Source of the DNA: Paenibacillus melissococcoides
GTDB taxonomy: Bacteria; Bacillota; Bacilli; Paenibacillales; Paenibacillaceae
Reading direction: 5' to 3'
Length of the DNA: 64,000 nucleotides
Assembly: GCA_944800085.1 (NCBI GenBank)
Contig: CALYLO010000004.1
Coordinates: forward strand, 1 to 64,000
The number at the start of each line of letters is the position of its first letter. Position 1 is the stretch's first letter. The notes below the pieces were generated by a model. That model was not told where the DNA came from and ran no database searches. It worked only from the letters and a program-made list of their open reading frames with translations. The translations under genes were made by a program, and so were the position numbers. Positions 14,373 through 22,801 of the stretch are shown here, one piece after another.

Positions 14373-16193
14373 GTGAGTCTCATCTACGGTTACCGGGTTC
14401 AATTTATTCAGGAAGAAAGAATGGGCATGATGCTGACCCGCGATAATCCCGTTCCATCCGAAGCGCTGGATCAGCATCAAGCCAAGATGCTGGGCTATAA
14501 CCGGGTGCCGAATTTCCTTCGCCTTGATATCCGTGAAGTCGATCTGGAGCTCTCCTTTATCTACGATATCAGCGGCAAACGAATGCTCAAGCAGGCTCTA
14601 AGAAGCATGAGAATGACTTCGATCCAATATTTCGAGTGGATGCTGCAGCTGGTCCGCATTCTGGAAAATTGCCGGGCCTATATGCTGCATCCGGATCATG
14701 TGCTTCTGCATGAGGAATGCGTCTTTGTCGACGAACAAGCCGCGGACGGGGGATTGCATGTCGCCTACTTGCCATTGATGGAACCGCTGCAGCCGCGGGC
14801 CGGAATGGACGGTCTGCGCAGACTGGGCATTTTGCTGTCCACCCATGTTGCCCAGTGGAATGGAGACGGATTCCAGCGGCTGGTTCAATGCTTGTCCCAG
14901 GAGGATCATTCCCTTGCCGACGTGCGGAAGCTGCTTCAATCCCTTATTGCCGGCACAAACGGTAACGTTATGGAAGCAGAACGCCCGGTCAGCCTATGGC
15001 TTTCCGAGGGGAGCGAGTGGATGGGAAGCATGTCTCCGCCGGAAGCAGGCCCTGATGGGTCGAAGAAGCAGGAGGGCGATAATCCACGGATCGGCCCCCT
15101 TCATGAACCAGCCGCTTCTTGGCCAGTTCGGACGGCCACGGGCATCCCGATCCCGGGAGAAGCCGATACGCTCCAGGGAGAGGACGAGGGTACCGTTCCG
15201 GAGAACAACGGAACGCCTTTCGGCAAAAGCTATTATGCCGCGGGAGGGGCCGCTATCGTAACGGCCGCGCTGGCCTGGAGATATATCTATATAGACAATC
15301 CGGCCTTGAACACGCTGCTTATCTCGGTTGGAATCAGCATAGGGGCCGTTGCCTTGGGGGCCGCCTGGATATCGGGAATGCTGGCCCGCATTCCTGGGAT
15401 GCTCGCCCGCCGGGAGAGCGACGCTTCATCTGCGGCGGTAGGAACGGAAGCTCTCTCCCCTGGGCAGGCTCACTTCGGGGATGAGCTGCTGCGGCCGGAA
15501 TGGATGAAGCTGGAGCTCCAGGCAGAGGGCGAACCGGCTCCGGCGAACGGCGTTCGCCTGGCTGGGGGGCATGGTGGCGTGCACCTAGCTGTGGCGCAAG
15601 GCATTCACCTAGCAGTGTCGGATGCCGTTCGCCCCTCAGCGGAACGTGATAGCCAATCAAGGGAGTATGCCAGCTTCCCGCAGGGATTAGGGAACGGACC
15701 TTCAAGGCCTGATGGGCCGCGGATGGATTCCTTCTATGCTGAACTGCCTATGCATACGTCCGTGCTCGACAGTTCCGTCTGCGAAGCGACAGTCGTCCTT
15801 GGACAAAAGCCTGGCACCGATACGGACTTTCGAGAAGGGGAGCGGTGCCCGCCTTATCTGCAAAGGCTGGGCGGGATTGGAGGAAGTACGGGAGCCAGAG
15901 GGACGGGCATTCCTGAAGAAGCGGCGGCCGCCGTTGAACGAATTCCTCTGGCCTTTCCCTTCGTGATTGGCCGATCGGAAGAAGGGGTGCAGTGGCGTGA
16001 AGCCGGAGCAGGCGTCTCGAAGCACCACTGTGAGCTGGTTCAAGGCGAAGACGGCGCAGTGGCGCTACGCGATCTCGGATCGCGCAACGGAACCGAGCTG
16101 GAGGGGGAGCCGATCATTCCCTACAAGCTGTACCCATTGCAGAGCGGGGATCGCTTTTCGGTGGCGGGCACGGTGTTTCAGTTTCATTGCTGA
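14373..16193 (+). CDS. DUF6382 and FHA-domain protein of the Tad locus
   Basis: A 606-residue protein. Residues about 10-190 (VQFIQEERMGMMLTRDNPVP; YNRVPNFLRLDIREVDLELSF) form the DUF6382 domain found next to Tad genes in Paenibacillus. Two hydrophobic segments at about 290-345 anchor it to the membrane, and a low-complexity linker follows. Residues 535-606 are an FHA domain: the FVIGRSEEG, SKHHCEL and LRDLGSRNGTELEG motifs carry the Arg, Ser-x-x-His and Asn residues that bind phosphothreonine. A regulatory role that senses Ser/Thr phosphorylation to control pilus function is inferred. The GTG start at 14373 follows CAGGAAGGA. Confidence 0.8.
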   Translation: MSLIYGYRVQFIQEERMGMMLTRDNPVPSEALDQHQAKMLGYNRVPNFLRLDIREVDLELSFIYDISGKRMLKQALRSMRMTSIQYFEWMLQLVRILENCRAYMLHPDHVLLHEECVFVDEQAADGGLHVAYLPLMEPLQPRAGMDGLRRLGILLSTHVAQWNGDGFQRLVQCLSQEDHSLADVRKLLQSLIAGTNGNVMEAERPVSLWLSEGSEWMGSMSPPEAGPDGSKKQEGDNPRIGPLHEPAASWPVRTATGIPIPGEADTLQGEDEGTVPENNGTPFGKSYYAAGGAAIVTAALAWRYIYIDNPALNTLLISVGISIGAVALGAAWISGMLARIPGMLARRESDASSAAVGTEALSPGQAHFGDELLRPEWMKLELQAEGEPAPANGVRLAGGHGGVHLAVAQGIHLAVSDAVRPSAERDSQSREYASFPQGLGNGPSRPDGPRMDSFYAELPMHTSVLDSSVCEATVVLGQKPGTDTDFREGERCPPYLQRLGGIGGSTGARGTGIPEEAAAAVERIPLAFPFVIGRSEEGVQWREAGAGVSKHHCELVQGEDGAVALRDLGSRNGTELEGEPIIPYKLYPLQSGDRFSVAGTVFQFHC

Positions 16194-16443
16194 ACTTGAC
16201 CAGGTGATAGACATTTTATTTTCGTTTTTTGCAGATGAGTTCACTCTGAAGAGTACAGGCGAGATCATTATGAAAAGTTTAAGTGAGATCATTAGAAACA
16301 CTGGTGCGGTCTCAGATAAGCTGACCGGATCGAACTCATCAATCTGATGCCGCTGCGGCGCGGCTTCGTCAATAAGGTTGGAGTGAGCAATGAATATAAG
16401 GGCTGATGAACTTATTGTGATATGACGGAAGGTTAGATGATTT

Positions 16444-16499
16444 CTTTGTCCACCCATAGTGGATAAAAGGCGAATTTGTCTATACAAAGGTGGACAAAG
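16444..16499. repeat. Inverted repeat of 11 bp with nearby ATAGTGG repeats
   Basis: CTTTGTCCACC (16444-16454) and GGTGGACAAAG (16489-16499) are perfect inverses 34 bp apart. ATAGTGG recurs at 16456-16462, 16536-16542 and 16567-16573, and as its inverse CCACTAT at 16616-16622. The gap 16194-16670 otherwise holds no gene that I can support. A 25-codon ORF at 16270-16347 lacks a ribosome site. Confidence 0.6.
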
Positions 16500-16670
16500 A
16501 GGGGGATATTGTACCGTACGGATGGATGTCCATATATAGTGGTTAGAACAAATGGTAACTACTTATATAGTGGTATGGGACCAAACTAGAATAGGTCTCT
16601 CTCTAAAAAAAGTGGCCACTATTTGAAAGACATTCTTCCTGGTTTTCCACATCTAGAGGACAGAAGAGGG

Positions 16671-17033
16671 GGGTGTCCCAAAAGTAGTATTTCACTACAG
16701 TGAGTCAGCCCCCCCCTGATTCTCAAAGCTCGACTCGCCGAAAAACTGCAAAACTACACTTTTCCTTTATGATGTGTACTCCGTTACAGGGAATCCTGCA
16801 AAACGGCATCAATTTCTGACTATCCAATCGATAAAAGACAAAAATGGATGAACATCATGTACTTTTGCAGGAATTTCATCAAATAGCGGCTTAAAGAGCA
16901 GAAATTGATGCATCCACGCAGCATTTCACTGCTTCATCCATCTTTCACTGATTTGCGCGCCGCCGTTTTTCCCGCATCCACATTCTCTGTTAACTTGTCA
17001 TCTCCATCATTTTGCAGTGCCTGTGAGACACCC
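16671..17033 (+). mobile_element. Structured MITE-like repeat, copy 1
   Basis: A 363-bp block almost identical to 33689-34049. It begins GGGTGTCCCAAA and ends TGTGAGACACCC, which are imperfect inverse ends (consensus GGGTGTCYCAMA). Inside are GTAGTATTTCACTAC, the pair CCTGCAAAA (16795-16803) with TTTTGCAGG (16863-16871), and the pair GCATCAATTTCTG (16806-16818) with CAGAAATTGATGC (16899-16911). There is no transposase ORF. It ends 19 bp from the 3' end of the leftward opp ATPase gene. Non-autonomous transposon is the best label; a mobile structured RNA is also possible. Confidence 0.8.
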
Positions 17034-17051
17034 GCCTTTCCCTCTATCTGC

Positions 17052-18017
17052 TCAGATGAGGTGGCATGCCGCATAATGCCGGCTGCCCACTTCCCGGAAG
17101 AGGGGGGCCTCCTGACGGCAAATATCCTTGGCCACCGGGCAGCGGGTGTGGAATTTGCAGCCGGACGGAGGATTGACCGGGCTCGGGATGTCGCCGCGGA
17201 GCACGATCCGCGACCGCTTGCGCTTCGGAACGGGGATCGGAATGGCCGAGAGCAGCGCCTGGGTATACGGATGGAGAGGCTGGCGGAACAGTTCGTCCCG
17301 CGGCGCAAGCTCGACAAGCGAGCCCAAATACATGACGCCGATCCGGGAGCATAAATGCTCGACCACGCTCAGATCATGCGAGATGAACAGATAGGTCAGG
17401 CCTCTCTCTTCCTGCAGCTGGCGGAACAGATTGATTATCTGCGCCTGAATGGATACGTCCAGCGCGGATACCGGTTCGTCAGCGACAATGAAGCGGGGCT
17501 GCAGGATGATGGCCCGGGCGATGCCGATCCGCTGGCGCTGCCCCCCGGAAAACTCATGGGGGTACCGGTCATAATGATAGGCCGCCATCCCGCAGACGGA
17601 CAGGATGTCCTCCACCCGATCCCGGATCTCTTCCTTGGCGGCCAGCCCGTGCTGGAGCAGCGCCTCGCCGATCGCATCGCCGACGCGCATCCGCGGATTC
17701 AGCGAGCTGTACGGATCCTGGAAGATGAACTGCAGCTCGGGGCGCAGCCGGCGCATATCCGCGCGGGACAACTGATGGATGTCGGTCCCTTGATAGCGGA
17801 CGTCGCCGGAGGTCTTGCCGGTCAGCCGCAGGATCGCCCGGCCGGCCGTGCTCTTGCCGCTGCCGGATTCGCCGACGAGGCCGAATGTCTCGCCCGGGTA
17901 GATCGAGAAGCTGATATCATCGACCGCCTTGACGTGGTTGACGGTGCGGTTGAACAAGCCTGCGCGAACAGGATAATATTTTTTCAGGCGGTGAACTTCA
18001 ATCAGCGCTTCGCTCAT
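17052..18017 (-). CDS. Oligopeptide/dipeptide ABC transporter ATP-binding protein (OppF/DppF type)
   Basis: A 321-residue ATPase driving peptide (or nickel) import. It has Walker A GESGSGKST (residues 49-57), Q-loop FIFQDPYSSLNPRM, signature FSGGQRQRIGIARA, Walker B FIVADEPVSALD and the switch His in LFISHDLSVV. The C-terminal oligopeptide/dipeptide transporter extension contains HPYTQALLSAIP and a Cys-rich segment, C-KFHTRCPVAKDIC (iron-sulfur-like Cys pattern). The true start is ATG 18017, which has AAGGAGAG upstream and overlaps oppD by 20 bases; the longer ORF to 18356 is spurious. It is the last gene of the leftward operon. Confidence 0.92.
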   Translation of the reverse strand: MSEALIEVHRLKKYYPVRAGLFNRTVNHVKAVDDISFSIYPGETFGLVGESGSGKSTAGRAILRLTGKTSGDVRYQGTDIHQLSRADMRRLRPELQFIFQDPYSSLNPRMRVGDAIGEALLQHGLAAKEEIRDRVEDILSVCGMAAYHYDRYPHEFSGGQRQRIGIARAIILQPRFIVADEPVSALDVSIQAQIINLFRQLQEERGLTYLFISHDLSVVEHLCSRIGVMYLGSLVELAPRDELFRQPLHPYTQALLSAIPIPVPKRKRSRIVLRGDIPSPVNPPSGCKFHTRCPVAKDICRQEAPLFREVGSRHYAACHLI

Positions 18018-18996
18018 GGCGTTTCTCTCCTTCCCCGTACAGCCAGCAGGCGACATGATGATCCGGCCCAGTGCGGCGCAGTTCGGGATGGGCTGTCCGG
18101 CATGCTCCCGTCCGCTGATCGCAGCGGTCATAGAAATAGCAGGATGAGCCCAGCTCCAGCGGGTTGGGCACCTGGCCCGGTATGGAATAGAGCATCTTCC
18201 GCCGCTGATGCAGCACCGGCTTGGAGCGGAGCAGCCCTTGGGTGTACGGATGCTGAGGGCGATCGAACAGCTCCTCGACCGGGGCTTCCTCCACGATTTT
18301 GCCGGCGTACATGACGACGACATAGTCCGCCATCTCGGCCACGATGCCGAGATCATGCGTAATCAGCAGGATGGCCGTCTGCATCTCATCCTTCACCTGA
18401 TGCAAAATATCGAGAATTTGCGCCTGGATGGTGACATCGAGGGCCGTCGTCGGTTCGTCGGCGATGAGCAGCCGCGGGCGGCATGCCAACGCTGTCGCGA
18501 TCATGACGCGCTGCAGCATTCCGCCGCTCAGCTCATGCGGATAGGCGTTCAAGATGGCTTCCGCCCGGGGAATGCCGACCAGATTGAGCAGGTCAACCGC
18601 CCTGGCCCTTGCAGCGGTCTCTTTCAGATGAAGATGCTCCCGCAGCGGTTCGGTCATCTGCTTGCCGATGGTGAGCACCGGATTCATGGCCGACATGGGC
18701 TCCTGGAATACGATTGCGATCTCGTTCCCGCGCAGCCGCCGGAGCTGCTCCTTGCTCCACTGCCTGATGTCCTGGCCGTTGAAGCGGATTTCGCCGGAGA
18801 CGATACGCCCGGACGGATCGGGAAGCAGTCCCATAACCGACATGGCGGTCACGCTTTTGCCGCAGCCCGATTCCCCGACGACGCACACCGTCTCTCCTTC
18901 CTTGATGCGCAGGCTGACATCATCGACGGCTTTGACGATGCCTTCCCCAGCGTAGAAATGAGTACTTAAATTCCGGATGTCGAGCAGTGCATTCAT
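17998..18996 (-). CDS. Oligopeptide/dipeptide ABC transporter ATP-binding protein (OppD/DppD type)
   Basis: A 332-residue ATPase partner of the preceding entry. It has Walker [10 protein letters not shown] (residues 41-49), Q-loop [13 protein letters not shown], signature [15 protein letters not shown], Walker [13 protein letters not shown] and [15 protein letters not shown]. The C-terminal segment [12 protein letters not shown] and its Cys-rich end are typical of the OppD family. GGAGGG lies six bases before the ATG. In the ancestral operon only about 19 bases would have separated it from the permease gene; an IS110 element now stands between them. Confidence 0.92.
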   Translation of the reverse strand: MNALLDIRNLSTHFYAGEGIVKAVDDVSLRIKEGETVCVVGESGCGKSVTAMSVMGLLPDPSGRIVSGEIRFNGQDIRQWSKEQLRRLRGNEIAIVFQEPMSAMNPVLTIGKQMTEPLREHLHLKETAARARAVDLLNLVGIPRAEAILNAYPHELSGGMLQRVMIATALACRPRLLIADEPTTALDVTIQAQILDILHQVKDEMQTAILLITHDLGIVAEMADYVVVMYAGKIVEEAPVEELFDRPQHPYTQGLLRSKPVLHQRRKMLYSIPGQVPNPLELGSSCYFYDRCDQRTGACRTAHPELRRTGPDHHVACWLYGEGEKRHERSAD

Positions 18997-19011
18997 GAGC
19001 TACCCTCCGCT

Positions 19012-19405
19012 CGTATAGTATTTCCTGAAGGCAGTTTTGAGTCTTTTTCCAGTCCTTTATAGAAACATAGAATGCCTTCAAAATTTCCAGCTTGCACATT
19101 GAAAATTAATATGGGGACTGGACTTTCCGGAATGTCTCTGGACAATGGAACTTAGGGTTCCATTCGGGGAAATTCGTCTCCCTCCTGTAGTCCAATCTAC
19201 TTTTTAAGTCTGTTTCTCCGGTACTCGCTTGCACTTCTTACCCGCTGGCTGTTCCCTTCGGCAACTCATGCCCGACTGTAGCAGCGTCGGGGCAGCTCGT
19301 GAACCGAAGCGTGTTCTCATATGCGAGGGTGATTGATCGGCGAGTGCGCCGGAGACAGTCCGGAGAGTCCGTTCCCTGAATCCCTTATAGAAAGGAGGAA
19401 TTCTC
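19012..19405 (+). ncRNA. Candidate bridge-RNA region of the IS110 element
   Basis: IS110 elements are known to encode a bridge RNA in a non-coding end. This 394-base left end is highly structured. AATGGAAC and GTTCCATT (19144-19164) form an eight-base hairpin. TGCCCGAC and GTCGGGGCA (about 19269-19293) form another. TGGACT (19119-19124) can pair with AGTCCA (19189-19194) to close a large internal loop. That loop holds CTGGACTT (19118-19125) and CCCTCC (19180-19185), which match the sequence to the right and left of the CT insertion core. Exact RNA ends cannot be read from sequence. Confidence 0.45.
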
Positions 19406-20650
19406 TTGAAGCTTTTTGTCGGTATTGACGTCAGTTCCGAAGAACTGGAAGCCTGTTTGATGAAATCGGATGGCGACACCCTGGAGACCTTCAAGACCAC
19501 CAACAATCTGCACGGCGCTTCTTACTTGCGGGATCGCATCATTTCTGCTGCGGTCAAGACAGCCTGCTCTGAGGTTCATATCGGGCTTGAAGCCACATCC
19601 GTCTACAGTTGGCATCCAGCCATGTACTTGCATGAGGATGAGGCCCTTCAACAATTGAATGCCAAGGTGTTCACCATTAATCCGAAGCTGATTAACAAAT
19701 TCAAAGACGCTTATGCCGACCTGGACAAAACCGATCGCATCGATGCCTGGATCATTGCAGACCGCCTGCGTTTTGGCAGACTCACGACGACTATCGTGAT
19801 GCAGGAACAGTACATCGCCTTGCAGCGGCTCACTCGCATGCGATTCCATCTCGTACACAACCTTACCCGCGAGAAGCAATACTTTTTGCAAAATCTGTTC
19901 TACAAGTGCAATGCTTTTCGCGCGGAGGTGGACAGTTCCGTGTTCGGCCATGCCATCATGGAAATGCTCTCGGAAAAGTATAGTCTGGATGAGATGGCGA
20001 ATATGGATGTCGCCCGTTTGGCTGACTATCTCAAGGACAAGGGGAGAAATCGTTTCCCCGATCCCGAACACGTCGCCCGCTGTATTCAAAAGGCGGCTCG
20101 GGCCTCGTACCGTCTCTCGAAGGTTGTCGAGGATTCCATTGATTTGGTGCTGGGCACCTCAATTCAGTCGATCCGGAGCATCCAGAGTCAGCTTAAAGAG
20201 CTCGACAAGGCGATTGAGCGCATTTTAGACGGCATTTCCAGCAGCCAGTGCCTCCGTTCCATTCCGGGCATTGATCGGGTCTATGCCGCAGGCATCCTGG
20301 CCGAGATCGGCGACATCGACCGCTTCACGGATCAAGCCGCCTTGGCCAAGTATGCGGGTCTGACGTGGCGCAAGCACCAATCCGGCTCCTTCGAGGCGGA
20401 AGATACAAAGCGCATTCGTTCCGGCAACCGATTCCTTCGCTACTACCTTGTTGAAGCTGCCAACTCGGTAAAAAACCGCGACCCGGAATTCGGGGAGTAC
20501 TACCGGAAGAAATTCAATGAAGTCCCTAAGCATCAACACAAACGTGCCCTCGTCTTAACGGCAAGAAAACTTGTGCGTCTGGTCGATGTGCTGCTACGCA
20601 ACGACCAACTCTATACGCCCAGAAGGAAGGTGAAGCCGACAGAGCAATAA
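19406..20650 (+). CDS. IS110-family transposase (DEDD recombinase)
   Basis: A 414-residue recombinase. The N-terminal RuvC-like domain shows the DEDD set: Asp8 (FVGIDVSS), Glu62 (IGLEATSVYSW), then Asp110 and Asp113 (DKTDRIDAW). A helical linker at about 150-250 follows, then the C-terminal Transposase_20 domain with LRSIPGIDRVYAAGILAEIG near residues 275-295, which in this family includes the catalytic Ser region. Length is normal and the frame is intact, so the element may be active. GAAAGGAGG precedes the TTG start. Confidence 0.93.
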   Translation: MKLFVGIDVSSEELEACLMKSDGDTLETFKTTNNLHGASYLRDRIISAAVKTACSEVHIGLEATSVYSWHPAMYLHEDEALQQLNAKVFTINPKLINKFKDAYADLDKTDRIDAWIIADRLRFGRLTTTIVMQEQYIALQRLTRMRFHLVHNLTREKQYFLQNLFYKCNAFRAEVDSSVFGHAIMEMLSEKYSLDEMANMDVARLADYLKDKGRNRFPDPEHVARCIQKAARASYRLSKVVEDSIDLVLGTSIQSIRSIQSQLKELDKAIERILDGISSSQCLRSIPGIDRVYAAGILAEIGDIDRFTDQAALAKYAGLTWRKHQSGSFEAEDTKRIRSGNRFLRYYLVEAANSVKNRDPEFGEYYRKKFNEVPKHQHKRALVLTARKLVRLVDVLLRNDQLYTPRRKVKPTEQ

Positions 20651-20819
20651 TGCCTTGGCTCATGAATTTTCTTCTCTAATTCCCAGTTAAATTATGGTAT
20701 TTTACTTAATTTTCGACTGGGTCTAGTTTGGTGATGCCTTTTTTGGGATTGATCCTGCTGCACGCCAAGGAAATTTTCCAATTCTCATCAATCAGGGACT
20801 TGACATCATACCGCTGGAC

Positions 20820-21752
20820 TTATCGCTTTTGCTTCGGATCGAGCGCGTCCCGCAAGCCGTCTCCGAAGATGTTGATGGACATGACCGTGACGAAGATGGC
20901 CAATCCCGGCGGGATCCAGAGCCAAGGCCGCTTCTCGAAATCGATGATCGAATTCGCGGCATCGATCATATTGCCCCACGTCGGGGTGGGCGGCATGACG
21001 CCAAGGCCGAAGTAGCTGAGCACCGATTCGCTCAGAATCGCCCCGCCCGTGCTGAGCGTCGCCACGACGATCAGCAGGGGGAACAGGTTCGGCAGGAGAT
21101 GGCGGAACAGCTTGCGGCGGTCGTTCAGGCCGAGCGCCTCCGCCGCCTGCATGAAGTCCCGTTCCCGCAGGCTAAGCAGTTCCCCGCGCACGAGCCGGGC
21201 GAGCCCGGGCCATCCCACGAGGCTGAGCATCAGCATGACGATATAGAGCCGGTACTCGGTCGGCACCTTCCATTCGGACAGAATCGCGCCGATAATGAAC
21301 AGCAGCGGCAGGCCGGGAATGGTCATCAGCAGATCCGCGGTCCGCATGATCAACTGATCGACCACGCCGCGGTAATAGCCCGCTATCGCGCCGAGGACGG
21401 TGCCGATGAGGACCGACAGCACCATCGAGGCCAGCCCGACCGTCAATGAGATGCGTCCGGCCTGCAGCAGGCGGGTGAGCACATCGCGGCCCAAATGATC
21501 GGTCCCGAGCCAGTGCGCCGAGCTGGGCGCCTGATTCATCACGGCCAGATTCACTTTGCCTGCCGCGTAGGGCGAGAAGAGGGGACCGATGAAGCAGGCC
21601 GCGAACATGAAGGCGATGACCGCCAACCCGCTTAGCGCCAGCTTATTGCGCCGCAGCCGCTGGATCGACTGGCTCCAGAGCGAGGGCCTCGCCGCAGGCT
21701 GTGCGACGGAACTCCCCCGCGCTAATTTCCCTGTCATCGATAAATGGGTCAT
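20820..21752 (-). CDS. Oligopeptide/dipeptide ABC transporter permease (OppC/DppC type)
   Basis: A 310-residue inner-membrane permease. The N-terminal OppC_N segment (LRRNKLALSGLAVIAFMFAA) carries the first helix. HWLGTDHLGRDVLTRLLQAG is typical of OppC. Five more helices follow, and the EAA loop (MQAAEALGLNDRRKLFRHLLPN) contacts the ATPase. AAGGAGG stands eight bases before ATG 21752, so the 15 codons upstream in the longer ORF are not used. The IS110 element begins five bases after its stop. Confidence 0.92.
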   Translation of the reverse strand: MTHLSMTGKLARGSSVAQPAARPSLWSQSIQRLRRNKLALSGLAVIAFMFAACFIGPLFSPYAAGKVNLAVMNQAPSSAHWLGTDHLGRDVLTRLLQAGRISLTVGLASMVLSVLIGTVLGAIAGYYRGVVDQLIMRTADLLMTIPGLPLLFIIGAILSEWKVPTEYRLYIVMLMLSLVGWPGLARLVRGELLSLRERDFMQAAEALGLNDRRKLFRHLLPNLFPLLIVVATLSTGGAILSESVLSYFGLGVMPPTPTWGNMIDAANSIIDFEKRPWLWIPPGLAIFVTVMSINIFGDGLRDALDPKQKR

Positions 21753-21768
21753 GATCGATTCCTCCTTC

Positions 21769-22722
21769 CTACAACCGAACGCGCGGATCGGCGACACGAT
21801 ACAGCAGGTCGGACAGCAAGGTCCCGATCACGGTCAGGATCGCGATCAGCATCGTGAATCCCATGAGCAAGGGATAGTCCCGCATGGTGAACGACTGCAT
21901 ATATAACTGCCCGATTCCCGGCCAGTTGAAGATTTTCTCCAATATCAGCGAACCGCCGAACAGCCCCGGCAGCTCGAAGCCGATAAGCGTAATGGCCGGC
22001 AGCATCGCATTCCGCAAGGCATGGCGGTACAGAATCGCCCGCTCCTTCATTCCTTTGGCCCGCGCGGTGCGCACGTAGTCCTGCTTCATCGCTTCGAGCA
22101 TATGGGTCCGGAAATATCGGGTCAGCCCGCCGGTCCCGAGCAGCGTCATCACCATGACGGGCAGGAACATATGATGGGCGACCTCGGCAACATAGGCGAT
22201 CCCGGTCGCATTGCTCCCGGTCGTAATCATGCCTCCCGGCGGAAGCAGCTTGGCATCGACCGCCAGCAGCTTGATGAGGAACAGCCCGATGAAGAATACC
22301 GGCACGGACATCGCGGCGAAGATGCCGATCGTGACAATCCGATCGAACCATGAATATTGCTTGTAGGCGCTCAGGACGCCGATAATGACAGCGATGAACC
22401 AGGTCAGGAACGTAGAAGCGGCCGCGAGCAGGAAGGAGTTCCAAATATATTGGCTGAACAAGGCGGTGATCGGCTGCTGGTGCTGGAGGGAGTAACCGAA
22501 ATCCCCTTTCACCACGTTGCCCATCCAGATAAGATAACGTTCGATAATCGGCTTGTTCAGACCGTACATTTCTTTCAGCTCCAGCTTGCGGGCTTGGGTC
22601 AGATTCATGTCATTGTCGACGAAATCGCCTGGCGTCAGCGCATACAGCGCAAAAATAAGGACGGATGCGCCCAGCAGCGTAAGCAGCATGTACAGCGTTC
22701 TTCTCAGCAAGTACGTTCCCAA
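21769..22722 (-). CDS. Oligopeptide/dipeptide ABC transporter permease (OppB/DppB type)
   Basis: A 317-residue permease with six predicted helices. The N-terminus MGTYLLRRTLYMLLTLLGAS and the EAA-type loop DYVRTARAKGMKERAILYRH are characteristic of DppB/OppB. The start codon is TTG 22722, preceded by AAAGGGGG. It lies 16 bases before the OppC gene and downstream of the binding-protein gene, from which it is separated by a hairpin. Confidence 0.92.
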   Translation of the reverse strand: MGTYLLRRTLYMLLTLLGASVLIFALYALTPGDFVDNDMNLTQARKLELKEMYGLNKPIIERYLIWMGNVVKGDFGYSLQHQQPITALFSQYIWNSFLLAAASTFLTWFIAVIIGVLSAYKQYSWFDRIVTIGIFAAMSVPVFFIGLFLIKLLAVDAKLLPPGGMITTGSNATGIAYVAEVAHHMFLPVMVMTLLGTGGLTRYFRTHMLEAMKQDYVRTARAKGMKERAILYRHALRNAMLPAITLIGFELPGLFGGSLILEKIFNWPGIGQLYMQSFTMRDYPLLMGFTMLIAILTVIGTLLSDLLYRVADPRVRL

Positions 22723-22756
22723 TTGATGCGCCCCCTTTGGATAAAGATGAATCCCG

Positions 22757-22794
22757 CCCGCCTGCTTCGGCGCTCGGCCATGGCATCAGGCGGG
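22757..22794 (-). terminator. Hairpin between the binding-protein and permease genes
   Basis: CCCGCCTG (22757-22764) and CAGGCGGG (22787-22794) pair perfectly. There is no U-run. Such hairpins after a binding-protein gene usually stabilise its mRNA and lower permease expression. Confidence 0.5.
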
Positions 22795-22801
22795 AGGAAG
22801 T

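Larger units (their letters stand above)
19012..20815 (+). mobile_element. IS110-family insertion sequence between opp permease and ATPase genes
   Basis: The element carries one DEDD transposase gene and has no terminal inverted repeats, as expected for IS110. CCGCT occurs at 19007-19011 and again at 20811-20815. Removing 19012-20815 leaves a 19-bp gap between the permease stop and the oppD start that contains an intact ribosome site. I take these as the element borders with a CT core. The non-coding ends are about 394 bp (left) and 165 bp (right). It lies in the opposite orientation to the opp operon and should reduce expression of oppD and oppF. Confidence 0.8.

Noticed and set aside
16671..17033. 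That the repeat is a non-autonomous derivative of the IS1182 element at 28 kb
   Set aside because: The ends differ: GGGTGTCYCA for the repeat, CAGRSTGTTG for the IS. No shared internal sequence was seen.
16905..17354. ORFs starting MMHPRSISLLHPSF in both MITE-like copies (also 33921-34274)
   Set aside because: They start inside the repeat and run into unrelated host sequence on the antisense strand of real genes; the shared part is only the repeat.
17052..18356. A 434-residue version of the opp ATPase
   Set aside because: The extra N-terminal codons are antiparallel-frame sequence of the oppD gene; ATG 18017 has the ribosome site and begins the conserved domain.
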